In this document: positions 44,273 to 55,756 of the stretch, piece by piece | Layout of the letters: every line of letters starts with the position of its first letter | How positions within the stretch are numbered: position 1 is the first letter of the stretch | From: Apoda limacodes | Taxonomy: Eukaryota > Arthropoda > Insecta > Lepidoptera > Limacodidae | Assembly (NCBI GenBank): GCA_946406115.1 | Contig: OX291545.1 | Location: 25,663,153 to 25,727,152, forward strand | DNA length: 64,000 nt | Direction: 5' to 3' | Notes under the pieces: model-generated | Databases searched by the model: none | Told to the model about the DNA's origin: nothing | What the model saw: the letters and a program-made list of their open reading frames with translations, nothing else | Translations under genes and position numbers: made by a program

Positions 44273-45194
44273 CCTGTTTCACAATAATGTAGCGCTGCAA
44301 TCGGGTTCTGGAATTTTTTTTATTTTATTAATATTATTTATCTACAATGCTCATAGAAAAAACGTTTGCTGAACCCGCTAATAGCAAGCAAGCCATCGTT
44401 CAGGCAGGACAACGTCTATGAGGTGCGCGAATTTAATATATATTTATATAGGATCTATAAAAAAACTGTTTTATTTGCAAGCCGGGAATAACCAGTAGCT
44501 GGATAATCACTGACATTATAATTTGGGGGACCGCCTCTACCAATCGTTTTAGTTCTACGTAAAGTGATGAGCACTGTTCCTTAACCTTAACACTGTTCTT
44601 GGCACAGTATAATAATGTGTCTTTATGTTTTATGTCCGATAAATGGTAAATACCAACTTTAGAGTAATAAGTGGTGACGTAAAAGACCAGGCAAAGAATA
44701 TACGATATACCACCCTCTTTACCAATATTGACCTATAAGAATTAAGAGTTAAGATAATAAAATATTGTTACAAATTTAGTACTTTGCTAAATTAGGGATA
44801 GGTATTAAATTCACGAGTAAATTGGTTTAATAATATGCTTGGACTATTTATTTTTCTGAAGTGTTCAATACAGGCTAAAGATTTTTTTTTGTTTGGAATG
44901 CATGACCAAATTTCAACTTGACGGTTTTAGAAATGCATCAGGAAATGCTTTGTCTTCTGCTACACAAGTAGTCACGTAACACTTCACTAAATGTAATTTT
45001 ATGCGCATAAATTTTAACATACAATTCTAACAACGATGGCCGTTTAAGTATGTTGTCGTCAATCATTGCCGGAATTGGACTAACGCACTGTCATCCCACC
45101 AAATTGCATCTCTTGCGCCAAATAGTTTGGTACCACCAAGTGCCTGGGCACAGTATCGGAAGACAAATCCAATCAATTGTTTCATAACATCTGA
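44273..45194. other. No recognisable feature
   Basis: AT-rich; no gene or named repeat. Confidence 0.4.
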
Positions 45195-45428
45195 CAATCA
45201 TGCCGAAGTTGTGTTTACTTAAAAAAAAGCGGTTCGGTTCTGTGCCGGTGCGCAATGTGGGCCGACTGCGCCAAGGCTGCGATAACCTCGCTGTTTGTGG
45301 AGCGTGACGGCGAGCGACGTGTCGGCACCCACACCGTGACGTCACTCTCCCTCGACTGCGCCTTCCCCAGCACTAGCAACCACTGTCCACCCGTCACCTG
45401 TTGTGGACATGATAGCAGTTCAGGTTGA
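45195..45428 (+). other. GC-rich open segment, possible exon
   Basis: A GC-rich island whose core is about 45230-45420 in AT-rich surroundings. One plus frame is open from 45195 to TGA at 45426-45428, with an internal ATG at 45255, and reads MWADCAKAAITSLFVERDGE, then RRVGTHTVTSLSLDCAFPS. A minus-strand frame is open over 45215-45397. I recognise neither product. High GC removes stops by chance, so openness is weak evidence. It contains ACCGTGACGTCACTC, a CRE-like TGACGTCA. It may be a regulatory element or part of an unrecognised exon. Confidence 0.3.
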
Positions 45429-46395
45429 AAGTTTTAATGGTGCCACTGCTCTCTAAGTTGTCCAATTTGCTATCTTTGTTATGATTAAGTTTTGCTTGTG
45501 GAATTTTTAATGAAAAAGGTAAGGTAGTAACCAAAGTTAATATATAATAATATCATCTCAAGACTAGTGTTTGTAAAATTGTAAGAATTAAGGGAAGAAT
45601 GCGAGACGAGTTTTTATTTTAGTTACCTCGGTTAAGTTGAAATTATCTTCATTAAATAACGCGACTTGTTTGTGTGCACGCAACGCACACAATGACAAAA
45701 AAAGAATAATATATTATGCTGCTTAGCTGTTTTTATCGGTGCGTTGTTTACAGGACTACAGTCTCGCAACGTAGTGCACATTACTTCTCCATTTTACTAT
45801 GGTGCATTTACTTTATTTACTACGTGCAGACTTAAACAACGGAGACGTGTTTTTGCTTGTTTATTTTTTGAATTAAGTCTAGCAGGATTCGACGACAAAT
45901 TTCAGCAGATTTTGCGGAGATGTGTGAAGAATTATGCATCGAAAACTTTAAGAGGATGAAATGAAAACAATTAGCAAGTAACGGCAAGCAAAATTGTGAA
46001 AATTTTTAGTTAGAGGTGCGACGAAATGATGAGTATTGGCGCAATTCTGGGCGTCGTAATGTGTCTATGCTAGGCTATATAGATTCAATTTCCAACAGCC
46101 TTCCAGAGCTACTGATGAAGCCTGGACAAATTAGAAAAAAAAATATCTATAGCGAAAATATTTTTTACAATTTAGCAAACAAACCTTTCTTGCGACATCA
46201 GAAAAAGAAAGAAAACACTCAATCGGTTTCTCTTGTAAGGTAAATACATACCAATTAAGAGTTTTATGACATTTGTTAGTGTAAACTTTGAAGACTACTA
46301 CTAGTCCTAAGGGTCCTATAACGTCAGTGTTTGAGGAAATTAGATTATTTTATGTAGGAGTTTTGTTACTTTGAATTAATTAATAGTCTGATAGC
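45429..46395. other. No recognisable feature
   Basis: Frames of about 70 codons at 45744-45959 and 46016-46243 (plus) have no familiar motif. Confidence 0.4.
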
Positions 46396-46764
46396 ATGGA
46401 AATTAATGCTGGTGTCCCAAAAGGCTCTGTACTGTCTCCTACGCTATTTCTCCTGCATATCAATGAAATAATTGTCCATCAATAACATACATTGCTATGC
46501 AAATGACAGTACTGGAGACGCTTATTACACGGGCCGTGCAAACATTCCTAGTTCCGTTGTGGAGGAAAAGCACGGAAAACTTGTGTACCAATTCGAGACG
46601 ACTCTCTCCAAGGTCTATAACTGGGGTCGGGAAAATTTGGTCCGATTCAACCCTACAAAGACACAAGTCTGCGTGTTCAACGCTAAGAAAACCCCATTCA
46701 CTAAAGTACCACAATTTCAGAACGCACCCCTCCAAGAGCATTTCTCTGGCGAACACTTAGGATG
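46396..46764 (+). pseudogene. Jockey-type LINE reverse transcriptase fragment
   Basis: It reads MEINAGVPKGSVLSPTLFLL, HINEI and a stop (TAA 46483-46485). A shift to the neighbouring frame gives IHCYANDSTGDAYYTGRA, WGRENLVRFNPTKTQVCVFN and AKKTPFTKVPQF, then a stop. The order AGVPQGSVLSPTLF, then HCYADDST, then NPxKTQVCxF is that of Jockey-clade reverse transcriptase. The catalytic YADD is YAND here (46496-46507), which alone would inactivate the enzyme. The fragment stops 20 bp before copy B of the 465-bp repeat. The 5' half and 3' tail are absent. Confidence 0.88.
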
Positions 46765-46783
46765 AGCTACCTGCCCTGCTGAG

Positions 46784-47245
46784 GCTGACCAACGCCAAGT
46801 GACACTTTTTAAAATGGAAAAAATCAATACTTATAGCAAATATTTTAGGTTAAAAATTTAACCCTATATAGAAGAACATATACCTAATGTCTTGTTCTAC
46901 CAAAAACACGATAGCATTAATTTGCCTCGATACAAAAAAATATGGAAAAGACCTCTAAATCTTACTTTTTTTTGGTTTTTAACCGCTATTCTTTAACATG
47001 AAACATTAAAATTCATATTAATGGCTAGCTAACTAGAAAGTCCATGGCTGTTTCTACTGAAATCGAGTTAGTTTTCCAGTAAATACCTAAAAACCGATTT
47101 GACGCTCACGTTTACTTATACTGAAAAGCGCTGTGGTCTTTTGTCTTGCTCAAGTGCACGTGATATTAGATAGCTGTGTTTCAAACTGTCATATGAAGTG
47201 GGCGGGTAAATCCTTAAATTTCTAATCGGAATTCCTGGTCTTAAG
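46784..47245 (+). repeat. 465-bp direct repeat, copy B
   Basis: Partner of 43806-44272 in the same orientation, 3.0 kb downstream. Differences include a missing CTAAAAAAT-like stretch near 47062 and an added CTTG near 47143. The flanks differ from copy A on both sides, so only this unit was duplicated or inserted. Confidence 0.9.
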
Positions 47246-47261
47246 AAGTTATAAGAAGTTT

Positions 47262-47374
47262 GAAGGGTCGGCAACGCGCAAGTGATGCCCTATGTATTGC
47301 AAGCGTCCATAGGTTGTGGTAACCGCTTACCATCAGGCGGACCGCAAGCTTGTTTGTCGCCTTAGTGGTATAAA
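47262..47374 (+). repeat. Poly(A)-type retroposon, full tail
   Basis: GAAGGGTCGGCAACGCGCAA, GTATTGCAAGCGTCCATAGG, AACCGCTTACCATCAGGCGG, ACCGCAAGCTTGTTTGTCGC and CTTAGTGGTAT followed by an A-run. A typical member of this family, probably the 3' end of a LINE or a SINE. Confidence 0.85.
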
Positions 47375-47461
47375 AAAAAAATTATAGGTTTTTGGATTAT
47401 TTGACAAACTTGTGCGCTTTAGTTTTAAAGAAATATTGTAAAAAAATTCATAGAAGGTTAA

Positions 47462-47797
47462 CTACTAGGGAGTTTATGCGCCCCTAGTGTATAAATCTTT
47501 TAAATTACCAATTATTCAAAAAAAAAACATATTATGAATGCCATATCCATGGCTGCATTATCATTATAAATAAATATTTTTATAGCAAAGATGTAGTTAA
47601 AAAATTTACCTTGAGCCAGGAGTTGAACTTACAGCCCTTACAGTCCATGTAACTTAATTACAGTCTACTATTTCTGCCTCCAGAAAAAAGGTAGATTATT
47701 TCTATGTATGTATATTTTTATATTGTTTTTAGATCTATAAGGACTTTATAATTTATAACTTATATAGGTATACTAGGGGTACATAAGCTCCCTAGTA
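47462..47797. mobile_element. TIR element carrying a tRNA-like box
   Basis: The terminal inverted repeats 47462-47488 (CTACTAGGGAGTTTATGCGC) and 47771-47797 match with about three differences over 27 bp. In between, 47590-47660 on the minus strand reads AAGTTCAACTCCTGGCTCAA, a B-box-like sequence, after GTTACATGGACTGTAAGGGC. The combination of TIRs and a tRNA-like interior is unusual. It may be a SINE inside a MITE, or both may be part of one composite. Confidence 0.65.
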
Positions 47798-47799
47798 GG

Positions 47800-48085
47800 T
47801 GTAGCTATGATATTCGTGACAAGCGTATTTCGAAAACAAAGATGCGGAGTCAGACATAGTTGGGACTTTTATTGTTTGGTGTAGTGCCTTGATTTGTTGA
47901 TTGACTTGGCAGATCACTTACACGGACTGAAGGTAAGAGTTGCTAGTTCAAGTCCTGGTTCAAGGTTAACATTTTGACTGTATCTTTGGTATGAAAATAT
48001 TTATTTATATCAATTAAAAATAATATAGTACAGATTATATAAATCGTGAAATCTAGACTAATTTTAGGGGGTTTATCGCATTTTG
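47800..48085 (+). repeat. Second, plus-strand copy of the tRNA-like unit
   Basis: CTTACACGGACTGAAGGTAA, TAGTTCAAGTCCTGGTTCAA, GGTTAACATTTTGACTGTAT and AAAATATTTATTTATATCAA are the plus-strand equivalents of the minus-strand unit at 47560-47690. It ends with a TTTTAGGGGGTTTATCGC resembling the terminal repeat at 47462. B-box-like GTTCAAGTCC is at about 47948. Confidence 0.6.
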
Positions 48086-51037
48086 TATATAAATTTATTA
48101 ACAAATCGTGCGTGGTTGGTACCTATCGCTCTTCGTAAAGATGGCACAAGTACCTATACCTTAGAAGGTCTAAGAAGTATGTCTACCGCTTTCGCTATTT
48201 TGGCCATCTAGCTATTTTTTAATCTAGCAAGGTTCATGTAGGTATCATTGAAATAAACAAACATTTCCCAAATGTATGTAGCTGGTAACGATTTCATAAA
48301 GGTGCAAACAGTGCCAGTGAGCTAGGCTGCTCAATAAAAACGAGGTTGTAGCCAGAGCCGAAGGCAAGGGCGTTATTCAACCGAATGTGTATGGGGCAGA
48401 CCTCGCGAGTGTCATACGACTGTTTTCAACACACTTGAGTAAATACTTATATATGTAATAAATGTTGCAAATAGTTGATATTTAATGAAATATGATAGTT
48501 TTGATGTGTTTTTAACAAACACATTGGATTATTTTCCCAAAAATAAGAACTTAGTTATTAGGCGTACTCTCTTCTTGCTAAAAACTAAAAATTAAACAAT
48601 TGTAAACTAAAAGGCACTTGTGCAGTTTGTTAAGTATGACGAAAAAATCCTCAATCATAATTTTAATTAAGGAGTAACGGTACAGGCCGTACCTTATATT
48701 ACAAATATAATAAAATTGTGAAATTGTATCAATGTACCAAGTAAATAAGTAACTACTCTGTACTTAATTAAAATTTAAAACAACTCATAGGACCGAATAG
48801 GACGCCCTTGTCCTAGTTTCATAACTTACCTACCGCGTCAATGTATTTTTAAACTTAGTTACTAAATTAGAAGTAAAAGTTACGTTCAATACATATTGGA
48901 AAACTGAATAGCTATTAACAGCAGTCGAAACGCATGCGAAAGCCCATCGACGCGTAATTAAAGTATTAAACCTAAACAGGTGTGAAATTAAGCTCACTTT
49001 TTGTTCAGCTAATAGATAGCAGTTTCTGCGGCGAGGCACGCCACTACTTACGTAATACCCCCCCATTTAGAGACGTAAGAATCATCTAAACGCCACGTTT
49101 AAAATGCTATAATTTCGCACTAAACAGAATGATTTGGTAGTTTCTTCTCGTTAGAAATTTCCACTTTTGTTTTTTCATCGCTATCAATTATAGGCGATTT
49201 TGTTCCGACAAAGAGTTTTTTGTGTAGATTCAGACGGTTGATTGATGGGTGATTATTTTTGGGTTTGATCTGAAGATGCTTCCGAGTTGTTTCGTTAAAC
49301 GATAGCAACAATCTAAGTTTACGGTTCGTTGTTCCCATAATTCAACATTGTTCTTTACGCCTTTTTGTCTTACTAATTGAATTTACTAAAAAGAATTTGG
49401 ACCACAGTTTTATCGCTTAATTTGAGTTTGTAAACATGTTTTGCTGTTTTGAAACGGTTTGGCCCTGTTTCAATTTCTATTAAAAATAAACTAAGATAAT
49501 TATTTAGTTGAGGAAAAAGTGTGTTCTAATAAAAAATGTTTTACTGTGTTGTTGATACAAATATTTGTGTAATTTGGCTAAAATAGTAGTATCAAGATAT
49601 TTAAGTATGTTTCCTGGAAATAGACAAATTTCATGATACAAAATCTTTAAATATCTACATTTTGTTATATCTGAGTGAAGTGAGACCAATGTAAGATGTT
49701 AGATTCTTCCTTAACTTTAAGCAACGCTTTAGGAAAAAGTAGTGAAATAAAAAATAAAAAAACCGACCGTTCTGTTCATTATTGATGGATGGATGAATTC
49801 CGTTGATTACCTTCGGAGTCCAGAATGTGAAGATTTTGTCCAAAATTCTTTTGGTTATTTTACAGGTGGACAACGCAACCAACACAATGAGTCCGCAAAA
49901 ACGTTTTATTAGCTGTAAGCTGACCAGAAGAAGTTAGGCTGTTCTGATTGCAGCATCAGATGAAGGTTGTCATGTTAGTTCAGTGTCATTGAATTTACGG
50001 TTGGTATTAAATTAACAGTCGATCGGTAGACACGGAAAGCATAGAAAATTTCATACAAAACTAGATGCAATGTATGAAACAGCTGATTCTTTTGGCGATT
50101 TTAGTGTCCCATAGTAATAGTTGTTCATACTGATGAGTAATTTTACCCCATTAATTTCTGGGGAGATTTTTTTTACCAGTCTGTATCTTAATAATTACTT
50201 ATATGTTTTCTTTCGATAACAGCTCAATCTTAAATTAAACTAAGTTACCTACTAATCTCTCAAATTTCGATTAAATACTGACAGTGAATATATTTACCTA
50301 TGTTCTATATTTTATGTTACATTCTTGAAATTTTCTAAATAAACCTACCGCTATTTTCAGAGAAACAAAATACGTCCAACACGACGTTGTAGAAGAAACT
50401 TTCGCAACCATTTTCACGGTGTTGCCAGTAACAAATATAAACCGAAACGAATCCGAGCGTGGTTGTTTGCTAACCGTTTGACCCGGCTCTCCTCGTGCCC
50501 ACTAACCCACTGTGCGATAAGAAACTCGTAACTTGCGCAACTGATTCTGATGCCTATTTATAGATATCCAGAGTCCAATGTCCTATAACAATGCCTATTC
50601 ATCTGTTTGCTGTAATGATGTGTAGTTCGTATCAACTGTTTATTTACTGCCCCCTGTTAAGAATCAGAGGCTACATGTTCAAAATATTGCAACTTAAAAC
50701 GCATCTTAACACGCTACTATAAAGTTGAATTTTGTTAAAGAATATCATGTTGCTTTCACATTTCGGATATAGAATATGTGTCGATTGTGTGACTGGCAGA
50801 AGAGTCTTCAGGCATACCGTTAGCTCGGACCGTTCATAAAATTAATTTAGTATCTACATTGCGAGTGCCCATAGCAGTCACAGATGGCGCTGATTGTCGA
50901 CATACTGGTTACTGGTAACTTTTTGCAATAGCGTAAGACATGAAATATCGGAATCATTTAGATATAATATCGTTTATGCCCTTAAAATTAAATGGTTGGT
51001 TATAGTAACGAACTTTTTATTTTACGCTTGAAAGCCA
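48086..51037. other. No supported feature over ~3 kb
   Basis: Mostly AT-rich. 50360-50540 is moderately GC-rich without a recognisable product. Short frames on both strands resemble nothing known. Confidence 0.45.
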
Positions 51038-51039
51038 CC

Positions 51040-51165
51040 GTGGCTCTGTGGTTAATGACACTAACGACCTGCCTTTTGAACTGAGTGGCATGGATTCGAT
51101 TTCCACGTTTCTGTTCATTTGACAAACATTTATATGATGAAGATTTGTATTTGTAGCAATTTATG
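51040..51165 (+). repeat. tRNA-derived SINE head
   Basis: CCGTGGCTCTGTGGTTAATG resembles a pol III A-box, and TGGATTCGATTTCC a B-box. TTGACAAACATTTATATGAT links it to the body of the SINE family at 36018. The 3' end is missing. The head resembles the one at the right edge of the window. Confidence 0.55.
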
Positions 51166-51185
51166 CAAAACAATTTTTAACTCAC

Positions 51186-51991
51186 CTTTGATTTGCCGAC
51201 GACATAGTGGCGGAAACGCTGAAAGACCTAGGCACGATGCTCGGGGACCTCAGCAGCGTTTCCCAATAGGTTGGCCTTAAATGAGTAAGGATAAAACGAA
51301 GGTAATGTTCAATATCCATGTCGCCCTAATACCGGTTGTTGCTGAGAACAAAACTCTCGAAGCGATCGACGAATACACATACCTAGGGTTAGTAGTCCAG
51401 TTATATAGGTTCAACTTTGAGAAAGAGGTAAACCGAAAAATCCAGCTCGGTTGAGCGGCGTTCGGGAAACTACGCCACATGTTTTCGTCTAAAATACCTC
51501 AGTGTCTAAAAACAAAAGTCTACAATCAGTGTGTGGTGCAAGTGATGACTTCAGTACGGTACAGAAACATGGTCTCTAACTGTTGGCTTCTAAAATAAGC
51601 TCAAAGTCGCTGAGTTGAACTGAGAGCATTGGAAAGAGCTATGGATTTTGGTATTTCTTTGCACGATAAAATCCGAAATGAGGAAATTGGCCGAACAACC
51701 AAAGTTACCGACATAGCTCAAAGAGTTAGCGAGCCAAATTGGCATAGGGCTGGCCACATTGCTCGTCGAATCGATAAACGATGGGAAAGAAAGGTTCTAG
51801 AGTGGCGATCACGGACCGGCAGACGCAGTGTGGGACGGCCTCCTACTAGGTGGACAGACGACCTGGTCAGAGCCGTAGGAAGCCGACGGGCGGGAGCGGC
51901 TCAGGACCGACTGTTGTTGAGACATATGGGGGAGGCCTACGTTCAGCAGTGGATGTCTCCGGCTGTAAAGAACGTACAAACGAATTTTTAA
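51186..51991 (+). pseudogene. RTE-type LINE reverse transcriptase, C-terminal half
   Basis: The best RTE tail here. FADDIV, the catalytic box, is at 51192-51209. It is followed by AETLKDLGTMLGDLSSVSQ, a stop, VGLK, then in a second frame MSKDKTKVMFNIHV, AIDEYTYLGLVVQL, RFNFEKEVNRKIQLG, a stop in place of the usual Trp, AAFGKLRHMFSSKIPQCLKT. The final 120 codons (51629-51991) are open and read KVTDIAQRVSEPNWHRAGHI, ARRIDKRWERKVLEWRSRTG, RRSVGRPPTRWTDDLVRAVG and GEAYVQQWMSP, the standard C-terminus. It is truncated at the 5' side just before FADD. Stops and shifts make it inactive. Confidence 0.92.
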
Positions 51992-52119
51992 TTATTTGAT
52001 TCAAAGTTTTTATAAAATTCTATTATCGTTATTTTTTCAGACTTCTAGAACACGTTGTTTAAAAAAATTTTTAGAGAAAAACTACTAAGAAGTCTCAAAT
52101 GCATTTTGTGAAGCTCTAT

Positions 52120-52362
52120 TCAAAGATACCCCAATATTCAGGCGCGCAAAAAAGAAACATTTCAACCCTTGGTTCTCAATTTTCGTAACATATGACGGTT
52201 CACAAAAGGCCGCTGTCTTAAATATGATTTGAATAGATGCAAAGACGGAATGCGAAATTATAAGGCTGTGACATACGGACGGACGGACGGACAAGAAGAT
52301 TTTATAAGGGTTCCGTTTTTGCTAGTATTATAAAGTAATTTGACTACGGGACCCCGAAAAAT
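52120..52362 (+). repeat. GGTTCCGTA-family repeat, 3' part
   Basis: GACGGTTCACAAAAGGCCGC, GCTGTGACATACGGACGGAC, an ACGG run, TTATAAGGGTTCCGTTTTTG and CTACGGGACCCCGAAAAAT give the 3' end of the family. Confidence 0.7.
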
Positions 52363-52390
52363 AAAATTATGTAAAATGAATAAATATATG

Positions 52391-52597
52391 AATAATTTGG
52401 ACATTACACACAGCGCCGTCTGGCCCCAAAGTAAGCAAAGCTACTAGACAGCGGATACAAATACAGACATATCATACATAAATCCACCCAGACTCAAGAC
52501 AAAACACAAATGTTTATGTTATGACATAAATGTTTGTCCAGTGCGGGAATCGAACCCACACCCTCTGCACAGCAACTGACCACACTACTAACTATGA
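52391..52597 (-). repeat. tRNA-derived SINE, slightly shortened
   Basis: TTGGACATTACACACAGCGC, TCTGGCCCCAAAGTAAGCAA, CACCCAGACTCAAGAC and GTGCGGGAATCGAACCCACA (B-box complement). A small deletion removes part of the 'gcttgtgttatgg' block. Confidence 0.85.
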
Positions 52598-53404
52598 TGT
52601 ATGTATTTTTATTTTGATAAAAAATAATGACACAATTTTTAATTCATAGGCACCTATGTTACTCTTTCAATGCGTATATACGTAGTACCATGTGTGCCTT
52701 TAATTTTTTTTTTGTGGAAGATGTATGCATATAATGAACTATCGCATACTACCACTAGTGATATTATCATTCATTTGGATATCGCAAGCATACCAATTAC
52801 AAAATTTGTCGTAAAGGCTACTTCGTTGACTTAAAATTAATTTACCTTGAAAACTTGAGTTGCGCAAATGCTGTGGTTGGTTTTGTTTTTGTTTATTTAG
52901 GTAAGTATATAACTATGATCTACCTTAATTTTCTATACCTAGTTTTAATTCTTAGGAATTATAAAAAAAGCCTGCCAGAGTTTTAGCCACAGTAGTTAAA
53001 TTACGGGCAGTTTCCATTCTTCAAAGAAATATCAATAAAAAAAAACAAATTGTTTTACATCTTTATTTTACGTTTTCGAAAGGTTCTATGTGGTCAAAAC
53101 TGTCCTGCAACGATTTCTTTTCAGTAGTTCATATGCTGAAACTCAAAAAGAGCATATAAATATCCTACGTACTATTTTTATTTTCGTAGAATCACCAACC
53201 TCAATGTTTGAATAAAAAACCTATTTTCTACTTTACATAAACATACATATATAGTATACCTATACATTTGGTATAGGCAATAAAGACAACAAAACTCGTC
53301 CCACACAAACACACCACGAATTTTGTTTTGGCAACCTAATTCGTTAGACATTTTATGTATGCCATGTTTTGATAATAAAATCAATTTATTAAAATAATAT
53401 TTTT
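52598..53404. other. No recognisable feature
   Basis: AT-rich sequence between the SINE and the GC patch at 53405. Confidence 0.4.
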
Positions 53405-53470
53405 GTAAGGCAAGAGCCGCCTCGGCGGTCGTGAGGCGCCGAGGCGCCGCCATGTCTCGGCCACTGGTTC
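53405..53470 (-). other. GC-rich patch with possible start codon
   Basis: On the minus strand, ATG at 53453 in context GAGACATGGCGG opens a frame reading MAAPRRLTTAEAALALQ before the sequence turns AT-rich; the frame stays open to 53178. The abrupt composition change suggests that only the first ~17 codons could be coding, yet no GT splice donor follows. GCCGCCAT (53446-53453) equals the core of a YY1/Pho-type site. Function unknown; a regulatory patch is as likely as an exon. Confidence 0.2.
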
Positions 53471-54417
53471 AAGCATCCTCACAGGGATGGAGCAAACACT
53501 CACACGTCACATAACATGGACTTATGCTGCTCGCTCGCGACAACTACCTACCTACTACTACTGCCTTATACTATTCTCGCTGTATTTTAAATTAATTCTG
53601 TTTCTACTTCTATAGTTATTAGGGTGCTATTTTTTCTAACAGGTGCTTAATATTTATTATATACATATTATATAAATATTTGTTATATATTTATTTACTT
53701 TCCAACATAAAATACATATTCTGCCAAACTGCTAAGCATTTTGTCTGAATCAAAGAGAATATAATCACTAGTGCGTCAATGTGCAGACAGTTACATCATT
53801 TCATTTATTTTACATATGGTTTTAAAATTCGCATAAGAGTCTGTCTTGTAACCGTTGAGGGGTCGATGTTCAAATAAAGTCCTATATTCAACGTCTATGG
53901 TACCTATAACTTCGTGTTAACAACACCATGGTGTAATTAAACGAGTTGCACTGGGCATTCATTACAATCAAACGTCACATTTGTGACGTCATATCTTTCC
54001 GCATAATTTGTAAACATAATAAAGAAGACTTTACGAGTGACTGCATTAAAAAAGACACTGTAGTTTTTGAAATTAGGATCAGTCACGTTGTGTCTGTTGC
54101 GAAGCCTCAAAGTCATAACATTTCAAAATGTCATTTTAAATCAGACTACATGTGTAAATGGTTGTTTCAGCCCACGTGCTACGCAGGGCCGCCCTGGGAG
54201 GCCTGGACCCGAACCAAATGCCAATTCGTTTACATTTTGTATCACATTATAAACTAACTCGTTACAAACAAATCTTATGAATTTATTTATATCGTAAATA
54301 TTTTAAAGATTAGAAATTGGTTAATACGTGACGAATGTATTTTTAAACTTTTTGGAGTGAAACTATTGGTTCTCATTATTTATTTAAGCGCGTTTCATCT
54401 TTACATAATGCTTTGCT
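53471..54417. other. No recognisable feature
   Basis: AT-rich with no supported gene. Confidence 0.4.
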
Positions 54418-54672
54418 CCTTAGTGGATGGTAGTAGTGCCTGCCTGCCAAACCTGCCAAACCGAGAGAAAAGGTTCGATCCACAACGAGACAAACATTTA
54501 TTTATGAACACTTGTGTTTGTCTAGAGTCTGGGTGTTTTTTATGCATAGGTAATATGTATAAATTTTAAAAAAAATAGATAAGTATTTGTATCAGTTGTC
54601 TGGAGATCATATAGTACAAGATTCGCTTAGTTTAGGACCAGATGGCGCTGTGTGTAATGTAAAGAAATATTA
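54418..54672 (+). repeat. tRNA-derived SINE, diverged
   Basis: AAGGTTCGATCCACAACGAG (B-box GGTTCGATCC), CACTTGTGTTTGTCTAGAGT, CTGGGTGTTTTTTATGCATA, TCAGTTGTCTGGAGATCATA and CCAGATGGCGCTGTGTGTAA. The order matches 36018-36270 with about 20-25% divergence by eye. Confidence 0.75.
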
Positions 54673-55359
54673 AAAAGACATTTATTTATATTTATAGCAG
54701 TGAGCCTTGCAAAATATATTGGATGGAGTATAAATATCACAGTCCATAGAAATAAAACAACAGAATGGAACAAAAATTATAGATGAGTTGTCACACAACA
54801 CACACATCAAATTTAAATAACGTCCTGCATCTAAATGAATCATCCTTTTTTAATTCCTTTCCTCAAAAACACTTTCAAGGATAACATCTGACATCAATAT
54901 CATGTAAAATGACCCAAACTATTAAATAGAAATAAATGACCGTTGAGATCTGAGTCGATAACATAATCCGTGTCGGCTTTATTTGTTTTTAATTATTCAG
55001 TGGCGCAGGTCCGCCCCTGGCTAATGACTCTATTGCGAGCGATTTATAGCTAGCCCGTGGGCCCTTTGTTTTTTAATTCCTACCTATTTAGTGGGTTGAT
55101 TAAGAATTTTACTTGTTGATGTGAAATGTCTAAGGTCTGGGTGAATATAGTGAGATAAATAATTTAATCTAACTAAACTAAACTAGCGGATTTTGTAAGT
55201 TTTTTCATTTGTGGATATCCACATTAAAAAAAATTACATAACCGTTAGATCTAGAAACCTTGAAATTTCTACTTAGTTTCTTTTGTGATGACCACTTGGA
55301 AAATCATGCCCTACGGTGTTAAATAGGTATTAACATTAATATGATAATTCCGTTTAAAA
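54673..55359. other. No recognisable feature
   Basis: AT-rich, no gene. Confidence 0.4.
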
Positions 55360-55425
55360 AGCTATCTTTTTTTCTAAAGTCTATACGGACGAAGTCGCGG
55401 GACTAAGCTAGTTTTTAATATTCTC
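55360..55425 (+). repeat. LINE-tail remnant
   Basis: CTATACGGACGAAGTCGCGG followed by GACTAAGCTAG is the usual 3' end of lepidopteran RTE-like repeats. Confidence 0.65.
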
Positions 55426-55574
55426 TCCAATAAATGTCTATTTATATGTACTTATTTTGTTTTTTATTAATACTATAAGGAACTTTCAGGTAGAATAAAA
55501 GGAAATTAGAAATTAAATGTCAAGCAATATTTCGTACTGAGCTGTAAGTCATTTCGGCCCGATCGGTCCAAAAA

Positions 55575-55740
55575 GCAGGAATATTAGTTACCGAATTTCA
55601 CGTCGACGAACTATGTATAATAGCTATAGTTATAGCTTGCTATAGCAAACTTTCATGCTAAAATCAAGGAGTTGCAGAAGGAATCGTACGCCACCGATAA
55701 GCGAATTTAACCCGGGCGGAGCGGCTGACAGAAACTAGTT
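55575..55740 (+). repeat. RTE-like LINE-tail repeat, partial
   Basis: TATAGCTTGCTATAGCAAAC, AATCAAGGAGTTGCAGAAGG and CCGGGCGGAGCGGCTGACAG, then AAACTAGTT. It parallels the minus-strand copy at 30148-30540, including the CTATAG-rich block. Confidence 0.65.
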
Positions 55741-55756
55741 CTCAACCCACGTATCC

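Noticed and set aside
50430..50920. Possible element bounded by GGTGTTGCCAGTAAC and GGTTACTGGTAAC
   Set aside because: The inverted match is short and imperfect, and no target duplication was found.
33290..51991. Idea that the reverse transcriptase pieces form a retron or other defence-type system
   Set aside because: All fragments match LINE (RTE, Jockey or related) motifs in a eukaryotic repeat context and are broken; no partner genes exist.
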